From NCBI GenBank assembly GCA_947579605.1, contig OX388311.1, positions 26,352,951-26,416,950 on the forward strand: a stretch of 64,000 nucleotides of DNA. The letters run 5' to 3'. This document shows, piece by piece, positions 9,803-21,184 of this stretch. The stretch is from Athripsodes cinereus. Taxonomy: Eukaryota > Arthropoda > Insecta > Trichoptera > Leptoceridae. The position numbers and the translations under genes are program-made. The notes below the pieces were generated by a model. The model searched no databases. It had not been told where the DNA came from and worked only from the letters and a program-made list of their open reading frames with translations. How positions within the stretch are numbered: position 1 is the first letter of the stretch; every line of letters begins with the position of its first letter.

Positions 9803-11590
9803 ATGTCAAATATTTACGAAGTGCGGCCACATGATTTTGAAGTTGACGGCTCATTGAGGGAAGTACTAAGGTAAAAATCTTCCAAGGTCAATAAAAATAA
9901 ACAAAAATAAACAACCAAAAGATCACAGAAAGGAATACATGACCCAAGTATCCAAAAAAATTGTTGCAAAGTGGATGCTAAAACCTGCGTGAAATATTGA
10001 AATTTGTTAGGCAGCATCTCGTCAATGTTACCTTTTTAACCAATGTACTCCCGAAATGATTTGAGAAGATTTTTGGGGTCTTGGATCGATACAATTACAA
10101 CGCGAGTACATCGTTATACACAACAAAAATTGGGACGAAAAAAAACTGCTGGTTTGAATTCTAGAAGAAATTTTACAATTTATTAGCATCTTCTGCTAGA
10201 CGGACAGCAGATATGCCGAACATTTTTTTTAAATACACTGAGTGTTGGAAAAAAAACGGTTAAACCAGCAATCGATAAAATTACTCCGACGAGGATTTTA
10301 GGAAAAGAAAATCGTGGCGGGCGCAAAGCATTTTACATTGAAAGTGATCTGAGAATGAGTCGCAATATTGAGGAACAAATTGAGAGATTTCCAAAAGTTG
10401 AGTCTCACTATTGTCGTGAAAAGACGACATGAAAATACTTGCATAGTGACTTGACATTGAGAAATGCACGCTTTGTTTCTGGATACTTTGAAAACAATCC
10501 TGAAAAACTAAGTTTTGTATCATACAGAAGAGTTTTAATATAAAAAAATCTGTCTTTCCATCTACCGAAAAAGGATCAGTGTAGCTTGTGTACGACATAT
10601 TGCGAAGGCTCAGAAGATGTTAAAACTAAATTGAAAAATCAATAACTTAAGCATGAAAATGAAAAAAAAATACTTGTTAGTCTTGCTAGAATGGTTGGCA
10701 AAACAAAGGCTCAGCAAGATTTTGCAACACAGTGTGCTACGTTTGATATGCAGCAAGTTATCAACTTACCAATCAGCAATGAAAATGCAGTTTTCAATAA
10801 AAGACGTTTATTAGTATATAACTTTACAATATACGATATGTCTTCTGATGAGTGCTATCGTTTCACGTGGCATGAAGGTGCAAGCAAGAGGGGTTCCTCT
10901 GAAATTTAAACTACGTTTTTCTTTTCTGAATATGTATGATGAAAAATGTTATAAAAAAATATATTTATTTGCCGACGACTGTAGCGGTCAAAACAAAAAT
11001 TCAATAATCGCTTCTACCCTAATTAACTTTATAAATAATTCAAGAAATAATAATGAAATAAAATTACGTTTATCTGTTCCATGTCACGGACAAAGTGAAG
11101 GTGATTCGGTACACAGTGCCATTAACTATTCGCTTAAGAAAAGTGGTAACATTTTTGTCCCTAGTCAATTAGTTCCTATTTTCAAATTAGCAGGTAGAAA
11201 CAAACCTTTCACCGTTACACCCCACAACTATTCAGATTTTTTGGATTTTAAGAAATTATCAATTGAGCTACGTCTTCCTTCTTTCCCTTCGAATTGACGA
11301 CACAGGGCTAAATGTAAACTGGACAGAGATGACGTAATTTTCAGTAGAAAAACACAGTCTTACTAAGTTTTCTTTTAAAACTAGTGATGGTGAAACGAAT
11401 TATCGTTCAATATCCTTGAACCGACAAGTATCTAAAATAATATTGCATAACTAGATTTCTCGTCTCAAATCCACTCCATCTAAAATTTCCCAGGCAAAAT
11501 ATGCTGACTTGATGTCTTTGACTACTGGCGATACATCGATGATAACATTACTCAAGGAGGCTGAGTTTTATAAGTCCTTCTATCACTAAA
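9803..11590 (+). pseudogene. decayed DUF7869-like putative transposase
   Basis: Pieces in several plus-strand frames give, in order: a basic N-terminal segment with a cysteine (TCVKY near 9970-10000); GGRKAFYI (about 10316); ERFPKVESHYC near 10385; LSFHLPKKDQCSLC near 10545-10590; the 72-codon frame 10691-10909 ending in a TWHEGASKRGS segment; then LFADDCSGQNKN (about 10962) and HGQSEGDSVHSAI (about 11085). The last piece is a C-terminal KYADLMSLTT..LLKEAEFYK. The D-C-GQN and GH/Q-(x)n-D-H pattern resembles an RNase H-like core. Multiple stops and frame changes make it non-functional. The family name is from memory; the order of motifs is what is seen. Confidence 0.65.
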
Positions 11591-11639
11591 TTCGTTATTT
11601 TGAAAATAATCACGAAATTTAATTTTAGAGTAAAAGAAA

Positions 11640-11765
11640 CTGACGTGCGTGCATGAGAAATTGTATGACTGTGGAGGAAGCGAAAGAAGTATGTAAGGAC
11701 AGATCTAATTGGCGTTCCGTTCTCTCTGCCTACCCCAATTGGGATACGGCGTGAGGGAATAGATA
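11640..11765 (+). mobile_element. 3' tail of the YADD LINE, nested fragment
   Basis: About 90% match by eye to 32377-32495 of the long LINE: CGTGCGTG.ATGAGAAA.TGTATGA, GGAGGAAGCGAAAGAAGT, GGCGTTCCGTTCTCTCTGCC and the end CCCCAATTGGGATACGGCGTGAGGG. It is a severely 5'-truncated insertion inside the DNA transposon, downstream of its gene. Confidence 0.85.
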
Positions 11766-12239
11766 GAATTTAATTTTGATGAGGATGAGAACTCTCGAAC
11801 ACCATAATCTGTATACTAATTTATTTTTTAGTGATTTACAATCATTTTATTTTCCATAAAACTGCTGTTATTACATTGTAAACACTCTTGTTAATTAATA
11901 TACTTTCTCATATTATAAAATCGTTTTGTTTCAACCTTTGACTCTTAAAATAGTTAAGTCCTATCTGAGCACAACTAAATATGGCCATGAAAAAAAAATC
12001 TCACAAAGGGTCCTATCTACTTTGACGGCGCATAAAAAAAAATCCAATATACTTATGGAAATTAATTTATCATAAAAATGATTCAAAGATACATAAAAAT
12101 ACAAATAAAATAATAAAATACATTTAGAGTCTTTCATATAGCTGGGAGAGACGAAACTATGCACGCCAAAACACTAAAAATGCTCTCCTGAACAATTTAC
12201 ATTTCACCAGTTACGACAGTTAGTCAGATGAGGGACGAC

Positions 12240-13475
12240 AATAGGGAACCTATAAAGTCGGTCTGTGTAATTTCCTTGCCGGATATTGGATTCATATTAT
12301 TATAATATAAATAATGTATATAAAATATCACAAGTTTAGTTACTATAGAACACACTAAACATTCGTAGAATGTAGTCAGGTTAACTCGTATGCGAAGTTT
12401 GGACTATATAAAGTAATTACGTTTTATTCAACTGAAGTGGTTGATAGCCTAATTGCAGAGTCTAAGACTTAAAATCCATCTTCACAACACAAGTGTATAA
12501 CTTACTTTGAAGGTATTTGGGTTATATTAGGGTTTATCTCAAACTCAAATTCATCTTTAAAATTGAATTGTTTTTGGAAGAATTTTGTGAAGGAATTACT
12601 CACCAATGTTAAGTGTCTACGTGAAAGGGATCTGAGTAATTTTTATTAAAAGTGAAAGTTAGTAATATTTTAACATTTTATTTAATATTATTTATTAAGA
12701 AAAAACTGTTAGGTAGTATGATATTATTTCATAGATTATTTTTTATAGAATTGAAATTTTCCATCTAATATCAACAACTTACATAGAATGTATATTACTC
12801 AAATAAACAGGTACTAATAATAATTTTAATAATTTATCCTTCAAGAGAGTTCCTTGCCAGCTGAGATACAGGCAAACAACCCTAAAGTATCCTTACTTGA
12901 CATAGTTAGACTGATCACATAACCTTTATCTTTTTTTTTGTCTTCAGATCATCAAAAGTACGTCTAGAGACTGTTCACAAAAAGGTATCTTTAAATAACC
13001 TTTATTTCAATTAAGAAAAGTGTCTTGGGTAATGTTCTTAATACTCATGTGCTTATTGAAGTAATGTACTTATATAGATTTATTAACTTACATATCCATC
13101 TCAGATATTTGAGTATTCGAGATTTTAATATTGAAATAACGTTGTTTTTGATTAATCAAACGTATCGTGGAGTTGTAGTGTATGTTTTATTTTTTTATTA
13201 TAAATTTGGTGCAAAGATTCAATAATTGAGTTGTAAAACCCGTTTAAAAACATTTCATATTTGAATTACTAATCGGCAATAGCTTAGAATTAATTTTTTT
13301 AATAATTTATTTGGTTTTTTTAAACTTTCAAACCCTTCATGGAATGAAAAAATTAAAATATTTTAAATTCATTTTTCCGATATCAATAGGTTTCCAGTGT
13401 CATACTCGTATACTTACAGATTCAAATTTTATTGAGACATATTTGACGAAATATTAACTGAATATTTCCAAGCAC
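12240..13475. other. spacer with a tRNA-derived SINE head fragment
   Basis: At 12432-12470, GAAGTGGTTGATAGCCTAATTG..AGAGTCTAAGACTT matches the head of the tRNA-like SINE-X (compare 37360). The remainder is AT-rich with no supported gene; the 13025-13225 frame is probably chance. Confidence 0.4.
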
Positions 13476-13479
13476 CATT

Positions 13480-13600
13480 CTACTCCCCTTTCACGACACA
13501 AGCTTTTAGCACCTTACTGTGAAAGGTGTATTAGGTTGTATTTGGATTTAAAACAAAACCCAGATACCAATATCTTTTTTTAAAAAAAAAGTATATCCTT
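13480..13600 (+). mobile_element. SINE-Y copy (fragment)
   Basis: Shares CTCCCCTTTCACGACACAAG, CTTTTAGC, GTGAAAGGTGTAT.AGGTTGTATTTGG and AAAACAAAACCCAGATA with 35705-35790. Both copies end in T-run/A-run sequence. The internal GGGTTT...AAACCC can form a hairpin. Confidence 0.75.
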
Positions 13601-13697
13601 TAGGCGCTGTATGTAAGTAAAAAAACATGTTATCCGCATTTCTCTCTAATTATTGAGGAGACTTAATTTTTTTTCTCAGATTTCTTTTTGCTTATAC

Positions 13698-13762
13698 AGT
13701 GGAGTCTCCAGAATAAGAAAGGTTTCCCATTCTTTTCTTTAAGTTATCGAGTACGTTTGGGT
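13698..13762 (+). mobile_element. SINE-A 5' fragment
   Basis: GTGGAGTCTCCAGAATAAGAAAGG then CCCATTCTTTTCTTTAAGTTATCGAGT matches only the first quarter of SINE-A, diverged. Confidence 0.5.
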
Positions 13763-13799
13763 AAGTTGGAAAATATCGCGCCTCTATAATAAACTCGCC

Positions 13800-14275
13800 C
13801 TCTGCATATTGATCTACTTACTTTACTTTACTTTTCGGGTCCGGACTTCAGACCTTGCCACTCCAGTATGCAGCGACGTACATCGCCTTGTCATTCGCCA
13901 TCATCAGGTCACTCACATTACATGCATTCCGCATCAGCGGACATTGAGAGGAATTCTGGAGGCAGGAACTTGGCGACAATCCATGGATGATACCATCTGA
14001 AAGCACAAACACCGTGCATAGTCTGAACTACCCCACGTGGAAGACACTGAACAGACTAAGATTTGGGGTGACAAGGTGCAAAAGTAACCAGCGGAAGTGG
14101 GGCTTTTTGGATGGAGAGGACGCCAGCTGCGACTGTGGGGAGGAGCAGAGTGACTCTCACCTATTGCAATGCATATTGATAATATCGAATTTGAATGAAT
14201 TTTTCAATAAAATTGTATTTTATGTGACCAATGTACAGTAAATAATGTATAAATTAATAAATAAATACCTTGTAA
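13800..14275 (+). pseudogene. jockey-like LINE C-terminus and 3' UTR
   Basis: The frame 13987-14241 contains YPTWKTLNRLRFGVTR, a KWGFLDG segment and CDCGEEQSDSHLLQC. This is the cysteine-histidine C-terminal motif typical of jockey-like and related LINE polyproteins (W..LNR.R.G ... C.CG...D..HLL..C). The coding part breaks off after the last cysteine. The 3' UTR ends ACCAATGTACAGTAAATAATG then AATAAATAAAT, as in the related tails at 14510-14632 and 35225-35345. 5' part (13800-13986) is in other frames and decayed. Confidence 0.7.
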
Positions 14276-14487
14276 AAAGGCAAGTTTTCGTAAAAAATCA
14301 CGAATAAATATTTTTATTTTAAGCTTAGTGACGAGACGTGCCATTTATCATAAATGTTTTAATTGCAACGAAGAAAACAACATGCATATTCATTGGGTAT
14401 AGTTGACTCGTTTAATATCCCACTTTTGGGGGTGTCGTTATTACGAGCGAACAATCTTTTGATAGCGAGAGATAATTAAACCGGGTT

Positions 14488-14632
14488 AGTTGGAAGACAT
14501 CGCATTTTAGCGATAAACTCGCCCTCTGTACATTGAATTGTATAAGTGTTATTTTTATGACACTATTTTGTTATGTAATATTGTAACCAATGTACAGTGT
14601 AGAATAAAATAAATAAAAATAAATAAATAATT
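14488..14632 (+). mobile_element. jockey-like LINE 3' UTR fragment
   Basis: Starts near GTTAGTTGGAAGACATCGC, continues ATAAACTCGCCCTCTGTACATTG and ends CCAATGTACAGTGTAGAATAAAATAAATAAA. Related to the ends at 13760-13810/14275 and 35225. Non-coding tail only. Confidence 0.65.
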
Positions 14633-14639
14633 AATTGTT

Positions 14640-15210
14640 TTGACTACGGAATCTACGTCGCTTTTTCGTCAATTGTGTTTGGAGTTTAAACAGTAGGTTT
14701 TTCAACGTGTAAATAATATTTTCAGAAATCTGTTTATGATTTTCGATGTATAAATATGAATACTCACGTTTTTAACATGACAGACGATATCCTGTTAATT
14801 TGTGCAGATTAATTAAAAGATATGTTCGTATTTATTGTCTATATTGGAATTTATATCTATATGTATTTAAACGATTTTCCAATATTTTATAAATATTTTT
14901 TGGAATACTCTGCATGCAAATATTTAGTTTTTAATATTTAAAATATCCACGTTTAAATGGAAACTTATTTTCAACTATCCTTCAACGCCTTTTTCCAGTC
15001 TCCACCAATCAAGATATCCTTCTCCATTCAGGTCCATTTTTAATTCAACAATATATTCAGCTTTTCTCATGTATATCGTTTTTGGGATTTTATACCCTTG
15101 TCATAGGAACGGCGAATTGTAAAAAGAGATAGTTAAGAATTTTAATAGACAGTAGAACGGTCTTTTTCACAATTACTTAGTAAATATTCGTCGTTCAGAA
15201 TATAAACCAT
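14640..15210. other. AT-rich spacer
   Basis: A short stretch CTTGTCATAGGAACGGCGAATTG at 15100-15122 matches the upstream part of the family G LINE at 5607-5630 and is probably a relic of it. Otherwise nothing recognised. Confidence 0.35.
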
Positions 15211-15222
15211 GATATCTATAAT

Positions 15223-15418
15223 TCACTATGTCAGTGTTTAGGTAGTAGAATTCCATAATGACATTAAAAAACTTATGTTTTCTTCTAAGTTCTTTATTGA
15301 GTGAGATGTCTTTTGTCTTATAAGGACATTGTCAATCTGTCAGATCAGTCAGACAGGTTGATAATGTCCTTATAAGACGAAAGAGGTTTCGCTCAAGGAA
15401 GAACATTTTATAGAGAAA
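15223..15418 (-). mobile_element. family F foldback element, copy F3, 11-bp duplication
   Basis: Starts TCACTATGTCAGTGTTTAGG, then GTAGTAGAATTCCATAATGA, then inverted arms of about 70-80 bp that close around TCAGATCAGTCAGAC. The element is flanked directly by ATATCTATAAT on both sides (15212-15222 and 15419-15429). The same element end borders the duplication of copy F6, which fixes the family boundary. Confidence 0.85.
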
Positions 15419-15429
15419 ATATCTATAAT

Positions 15430-16725
15430 CACATTGCAAATGTATGACAAACTAACAAAAATTTGTTTATTTATTTACAAAAGCTCAAGTACATAGTAAC
15501 TCAGTTGAAGTATAATACATAAATTGAAGAATGTGTTTCCAAGAAATGCAATTAATAAAATTGACTTTCAGGCGGCGCGGTGCGGCGGTGTTTCCGCAAG
15601 TAATAAAATAGCAATGAAATTATTATGAATGATTTGAAAGTTTTACTATACTGTGTATTATGTATGGCATTGCTAAGTAAGAGAGTATTCCTATATTTGT
15701 CATTGGGCCGCACACAGCACTTTGTGGGGAATCAGATAAGAATGCCAAGCACTTCATAAAAACATACAAATATTCCTTCTATTATTTTATTAATTACATT
15801 TTATATGACGAGTTAATTCAGCGGCAAGATATAGTCACCATTTTATGCGCCTTATTTTGTAAAAATATGATACAGAAAAGACAACCTGTGAGATTTTATG
15901 TTTCGTATAAAAGAACAGAAGTCTTCAAGCTACTCAAATTATTAAAGGTACGGTGAGACAATGTGTGTTTTCGATGTCTTCAAAGCATATATTACTATGA
16001 ATATCTAAGTTCTTAATTTGCTCATCAATACACTTCTCAGAAACACATACTAGAAACGAGTTTTTCCCGAACCATTGGAATCTTGCATTTTGAATCCATA
16101 CACACATCTTCTTCCCTTTGTCTCAGTTGGATCGAACCCCCATTGCGCTTTGGTACTTTCTTCTAAACTTATTGGCAATTGCCGCTTCGAGGACCTCTGG
16201 TCACTCCAAAAATGTTATTCATCACACAGATTCAAACAAATATTGAAAATTAGCTCCACAGTGTTGATCATCAAATATCTGAAAAGTGAAAAAAAAAACT
16301 TTATTTTTCATCATGGATTATCTGAACTGCATCGATGCATTGTTGTTTCTTACGACTAGGAGTGTCTGCACCTCTATATTCGCATACTATTGTAGATCAA
16401 ACTCTTCGTACAAGGTATTCCCTATTGTTTACTTATTCAATAGTAAGTTACAAGTGAACGAACAACTTTACTCAGAGTCAATATTGAGAATAAAGTAATA
16501 TAATATTATACATTTTCATATTGAAAAGTTTTATACTCCAATATGTACATAGACCAAGTACCTATTATTACATCGAATGACATTCTATTACGACAATTAT
16601 TCTTGGCTTTTGTATGTAGCTGTTCATAGCAGATACCTGAATTATTATGAACCGATTGAAATCACTATTATAAAAGTATATTCATTCATAAATGACAAGT
16701 ATTTTTAAAGCACTTTAGTAAATTT
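15430..16725. other. AT-rich spacer with small repeat relics
   Basis: A GC-rich patch at 15572-15596 (GGCGGCGCGGTGCGGCGG) has no known source. At 16100-16165, CATCTTCTTCCCTTTGTCTCAGTTGG resembles 6985-7030. Frames at 16075-16498 have no recognisable features. No gene supported. Confidence 0.35.
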
Positions 16726-16727
16726 GT

Positions 16728-16908
16728 CCATGAGAGACCATGTAGATCGGATGGCTGAAAACAGAATCGTACATATAGCTGCTAAGGAAACACCAGTCGG
16801 TTGACGTCCCGAGGAAGACCACAAAAAAGATGGAAAGACAGCTGGTTTTCAGCATCACAAGAGGCGTCAACTTCTGAACTAACAGATTGATGATCTACAT
16901 TAAGAGAA
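16728..16908 (+). pseudogene. LINE ORF2 C-terminal fragment
   Basis: Conceptual plus-strand translation gives DHVDRMAENRIVHIAA, then RPRGRPQKRWKDSW after one frame change, then SASQEASTSE. The (G/D)HVxRM ... RGRPxKRW pattern is the usual tail of RTE-like LINE polyproteins. A stop and a frameshift break it. Confidence 0.6.
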
Positions 16909-17249
16909 AGAAGAAGTAAATTTTTCAACATATTATTAAAATAATATTGATCGTATAACTTTGTAAAAGTTAATTTTAATAGAATAAATATAGATTTCCA
17001 AATAGGTACTGTATTACTTTCACTATGAACTTTCAAATAAAAACTCACTGATGATTGGTGTCTACCCCTAAGGCCTCTGCGTTAAATATTGTTCATTGTG
17101 AAAGTAATACAGTATTTTATTTTAAACTTTAATTTTATTCAAATAATATTGGTTTGTTATCATAGAATGCAAAATAATAATTATCTATTGATTAATCAGA
17201 TTCTTATTAATTATTGAAATAATAACAAAAAAATCAACAATTTTGCCAG

Positions 17250-17510
17250 TGGAGCTTTCGGAATAGAATAAGTATTCTACTCTCTTCTTTAAGTTTTTGA
17301 GTGTCTTGTAAAACGTAAGTTCCTTGTAGGATGTTATGCCATAAGTGAAAAAAATAATAATAAAAAAAAAACGGAAGTATTCGAAAAACATAAAAACATC
17401 ATCAACTCAGCAATGAGGTGAAGCACCCATCCTGAATGTTTTATTTTGATTGGCACAGAGAGTGCAACTTGTGAGCAGTTGATCCACTGGCTAACCCACA
17501 AACTCATTAA
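17250..17510 (+). mobile_element. SINE-A copy with internal insertion
   Basis: Head GTGGAGCTTTCGGAATAG, CTTTAAGTTTTTGAGTGTCTTGTAAAAC, then about 60 bp of foreign A-rich sequence before GAAGTATTCGAAAAACA. It continues CAGCAATGAGG, CACCCATCCTGAATGTTTT and ends near CACTGGCTAACCCAC. The tail is lost. Confidence 0.65.
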
Positions 17511-17940
17511 ACCAACTCTAAATATTTATTTTGAAAAACTTTTTACGCATTTTAATCATTTGCAGTAATGAAATTTATGGTTGTTTTCGAACATTATAAT
17601 AATAAGTATAAAAATAAAATAGATGTAAAAAAGTTTAATTTTGTTTCATCTGATGTCGTGTGAAAGATTTAAACATAACAGCGACCACCACCATAATAAT
17701 TATACTGGAGAAGTTGACATTTCCATTTTCTGTTTTTTCGTAACGTAAAAGTTCCGTAACTTTTTCCGCTTTCGTTATTGTATGAAGTTCAGTGCCGTAT
17801 TTAGTATAGAAATGAGCTTTATGGTTTCATTGCACTAGGTTCATTATGTTTTGAGTTTACTCTTTCTCAGTAAACTGTAGTTATTTAAGTCAGTGGATTT
17901 ATATAAAGTATATTTATTTATTTTTATTATATTATATTTT

Positions 17941-18138
17941 TGTGCCCTGTAAAAGGCAGGTGTTCGAAAAAAATAAGACATTTTACATCTTAAATTCAGC
18001 GATGAGGTTTGCCACCCATCCTGAATGTCTTGATTTTATATTGGCAAGAAGAGGACAGTTTGCATGTTTCTTACATGCAGCTGATCTGCTGGCTACCCCA
18101 CTTGTGGGATATGCCGTGATGGTATAGTAGTAGTAGTA
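17941..18138 (+). mobile_element. SINE-A copy, 5'-truncated, young
   Basis: Begins abruptly at CCCTGTAAAAGGCAGGTGTTCG and runs to GGTATAGTAGTAGTAG, very close to the 8594-8844 copy. 5' truncation is a mark of target-primed reverse transcription and argues for LINE mobilisation. Flanking TATATTTTT occurs on both sides and may be a target duplication, but the DNA is AT-rich. Confidence 0.85.
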
Positions 18139-18154
18139 TATTTTTTTATATTAT

Positions 18155-18265
18155 ATCGCTTCTTCTTATATGCCTTGTCGGATCCCCCCAACGTTGGCGA
18201 TCACCTCTGCGAACCTGACCCTGTCCTGCGCCGCTTGGAATAGCTCCTCCACACTTCGGATGCCC
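18155..18265 (-). pseudogene. RTE-like LINE C-terminus (family L), minus strand
   Basis: The minus strand reads GIRSVEELFQAAQDRVRF then AEVIANVGGIRQGI and stop. This is the C-terminal signature of one insect LINE group ('SAEELF.AAQDR..FA..IAN'). Two more tails of the group lie at 56688-56840 (minus) and 60425-60580 (plus). About 35 codons remain. Confidence 0.6.
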
Positions 18266-18814
18266 ATTATATCGCTAAACCATGAAATATTAATACATTG
18301 GATGAAAATATAATTTGTCTCGTGAAAAACCAGAGCTTAGAAACTCAGGCTATTGACCAATTAAACAGTCTTTTATCACTGATTTGCAATCTTATTACTC
18401 GAGTGTTATAAAAATATAAAGAACCTATAGAAAAATAAAGCAGCAATAAATATAATCTATGTAATCCCAGCAGCTCAAGATATAAACATAATGGTTGCCA
18501 TGTCTGTGCAATAAAAAATAGATACTCAGGTGACATTCCTTATACGAGAATTCACGATATAAAAAGTAATATATTTTAGGAATTCACATGATGTTATTTG
18601 TTATAAAAATTATAATAAATTTATTTCAATACAGTTGTGAAATTGGTTTATCATCTTCATACATTTTGGGCACCCATACAACTAAGATCACCACTGTTTG
18701 TGTGTTTCTTATACATCGGGAAGCTGAGTAGATATAATATATGTACTAACAATGTAATATATTTTTGCAAACATCTTACAGGGTTGGTTTTGGAAACGTG
18801 TAATAACATATACA

Positions 18815-18965
18815 TATATGTATATACTTGTATATATATATATATATATATGTGTAGACATGTCTATCTATCTATGCCATCACGGCATTTCCCACAAGTA
18901 AGTGGACTAACTCATGAAATTAAGACACTCTTTGTCTTTTCTTCGTAATAAGACATGTAAGAAGG
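18815..18965 (-). mobile_element. TA microsatellite and SINE-A 3' relic
   Basis: A (TATATG)/(TA)n run (18815-18852) is followed by CCATCACGGCATTTCCCACAAG, the complement of the SINE-A tail, then a weak match to the GACACTCTTTGTCTTTT part. The microsatellite sits where the SINE tail repeat would be. Confidence 0.5.
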
Positions 18966-18969
18966 GTGG

Positions 18970-20060
18970 TTACTGTAATTTTTAAAAAATAGTTCGGCTC
19001 AACTATTTTCTAATAGTCTACTTTCTAATTAAAAGAAAATAGTACCTAAAGATTGCAGGATTATATATTTCAGTTGCCCCCAAATATTAGAGTCTATTGT
19101 TGTAGAGAGAGGAAAGTGATATCAACTGCTTTTATGATTCTAAAGCTGTAAAATGAAAAATAAGTGCTAAATATAATAAAAATATTAAAAATAAAAAGAT
19201 ATAAACAGATTATAATACTTTTCATTTTTACTCTATAACATAAATATTAGCAACTAAAATATTGTTTTAAATTTTAATATCATTTGATGTTCCATCTATC
19301 TGTCATCTACATATATAATTATTTATAATTTGATATCATTACTTACGGAGAACTAACCACAATTAATTAATATACAGATCATACCATTGATGATTTTTTA
19401 GTTATAATATTTTCAAAAAAAAATTAAAAGCATTAAAATACATAGCAGCTTAAGATCAAATTATTATCATTCTTATGTAATAACAAACTTAGCATATTGA
19501 ATATTGATAGTATAGATAAAAAATACATAGAATATTTTTTCCTATTAAAAACAAAAATATACCTACAGCCCAGGAATAAATGTCATTTGAAATTGTTTTT
19601 GTTTTTATACTACAAGTGATAACTATCGCTCGTTTATAAAGCGGTTCTTCCTTCAGAGGAAACAGACGCCATCGAGGGTAGGTGAGTACCTAAAGCAACG
19701 CGGGGTGAACAACTGTCAGACTTCTGTTTTCCCTTTCTTCAACAATTTTTATCTAGAAGATTACACGGAGATGAATGTGACAGCGTTGACTACGTAAATA
19801 TACAAAGAAAATGCTTTCTTAAGTGCTGAGATTATGGTGTAACGTTCTTTATGGGGCGTCGCGGCGAGGCATTGAGAAACTCTTGAAAAAATGTACTATT
19901 TATGTAGGTAGCATCTCACTCGTTGTGTAACTATAGTCACTATTCAGGTTACTGAAGATTAATGTAGAATTATGAAACTAATTTACGTCGCTGAATATAT
20001 TCTGGATAAAACTCTTGTGCTCTGCATTATTCTTGCGGTATCAAGAATCTACATAATATT
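18970..20060. other. AT-rich spacer with one promoter-like patch
   Basis: At 19635-19690 a TATAAAG sequence is followed 40-50 bp later by GGTAGGTGAGTACC, which contains a consensus-like splice donor (AG then GTGAGT). It could be a first exon or chance. GGGGCGTCGCGGCGAGGC at 19852-19869 is a GC-rich patch of unknown source. Confidence 0.3.
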
Positions 20061-20068
20061 ATTTTCAA

Positions 20069-20150
20069 GTAGTGGTTTGTAGAGAATATAAATATTTAGT
20101 CTTCGACTGTCAATCGAGGGATCCGGAGTTCAAATCTTCCCGCTGTCAGT
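20069..20150 (+). mobile_element. SINE-X head (tRNA-derived)
   Basis: GTGGTTTGTAGAGAATATAA..TTAGTCTTCGACTGTCAATCGAGGGATCCGGAGTTCAAATC. The GGAGTTCAAATC block fits the B box of a tRNA-like polymerase III promoter. The CTTCGACT...ATCGAGG block pairs like an anticodon arm. It aligns with heads at 12432, 37360 and 57592. Not a functional tRNA gene: there is no acceptor stem. Confidence 0.55.
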
Positions 20151-20984
20151 CAATGGTATATATTCATAGAACAAGTTTATGGATTTTTTAGGGTGTTTTG
20201 AGGTCATCATTGGACTTTCTACAAACCTGGACACATTTAAAAAATCGACGAGCTCTTAACACATCCTTCGCATAATTTTATGTAGAGATTTCTGAATGTA
20301 ACCAAAAGAGTATGCAGGTGTTTCAATTATGTTGTGTTATAAAAAAAGTGAAGTTAAGGTATTTACTAATCTCTAAATTATGTTTCCAAGAGGAATTTTA
20401 AGGACAGATTTTGATGAGCAATCTGTCTTCTCACGCCACGGTATAAGTTTGTTAGACAGATAGGATGAAACGAACCAGACAGACCTATCTTTTTATACCC
20501 CTCCTACACTTTTTGAAGAATATCCATGATATAAAACGCGATTCCGATAATGACTTATCAATGAATCAATATGTGATAAGTTATCAGAATCACAATACAT
20601 GAAATTATATTGATATATAATATAACCTATAAAGTATGTTTCGCGTTGGCGGATGTTTTAGTACGTAAAGGGGTAATTCATTGGCGACCCAAGAGTTTAG
20701 CGTAGGTACTGTAGTATAATTCAATAGTATTAAATAAACTGTTAGGTCGCTCGCTAGCCCGTTGGCGTTGGCATGGGATTATAATATCCATTACCGTGTT
20801 TAACAAATAGCACGTTTGCATGATTTTGTATAACTTTGCCTTTATTTTTTCAATATTATTAACACCTGACAATGTATTAATTATACTTCGAAATTCAACC
20901 CCTGAAATACATATAAATGAGATCGGTGACGTTCAGTTATCAATTGGTCTAGAAGTATAGTCATTATTTAATACCTTTGCCGTG

Positions 20985-21072
20985 GATGACCCGGCAAACA
21001 ATTAATCTACCATTATTTTTCTTAAGTTTTCAAGTGTCCTGTAAAAGTCAGGTGTTAAAAATAAAGACATAT
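20985..21072 (+). mobile_element. SINE-A 5' fragment
   Basis: GATGACCCGGCAAACAATTAATCT, TTAAGTTTTCAAGTGTCCTGTAAAAG and CAGGTGTTAAAAATAAAGACAT match the first third of SINE-A. Confidence 0.6.
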
Positions 21073-21084
21073 TCATAATTAGGT

Positions 21085-21180
21085 GAATTGAAACAAGTAT
21101 TTCTTTCGACTTATCAGGTCATTATCAATCGATTCATTATCACTGTTAATGACCTGATATGTCGAAAGACATCTCCGTGA
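21085..21180 (+). mobile_element. foldback related to family F, copy F4
   Basis: Inverted arms 21103-21124 and 21147-21168 (CTTTCGACTTATCAGG) with one mismatch, then GTCGAAAGACATCTCC, like the GACGAAAGACGTCTC block of family F. The family tail is not seen. Confidence 0.5.
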
Positions 21181-21184
21181 TGGT

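Larger units (their letters stand above)
9385..12237 (+). mobile_element. DNA transposon with ~30-bp inverted termini and DUF7869-like gene
   Basis: The left end (9385-9414) and right end (12208-12237) are inverted repeats with only one or two differences: CGTCCCTCGTCTGACTAACT on the left, complement of AGTTAGTCAGATGAGGGACG on the right. Each is flanked directly by ACAA (9381-9384 and 12238-12241), a possible 4-bp target duplication. Between the ends lies a decayed gene (9803-11590) of a type I associate with the insect DUF7869 family. A LINE tail (11640-11760) was inserted later. The exact boundary could shift by a few bases. Superfamily not assigned. Confidence 0.65.

Noticed and set aside
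10281..10598. 105-codon minus-strand frame
   Set aside because: Antisense to the decayed DUF7869-like gene, which has recognisable motifs on the plus strand here.
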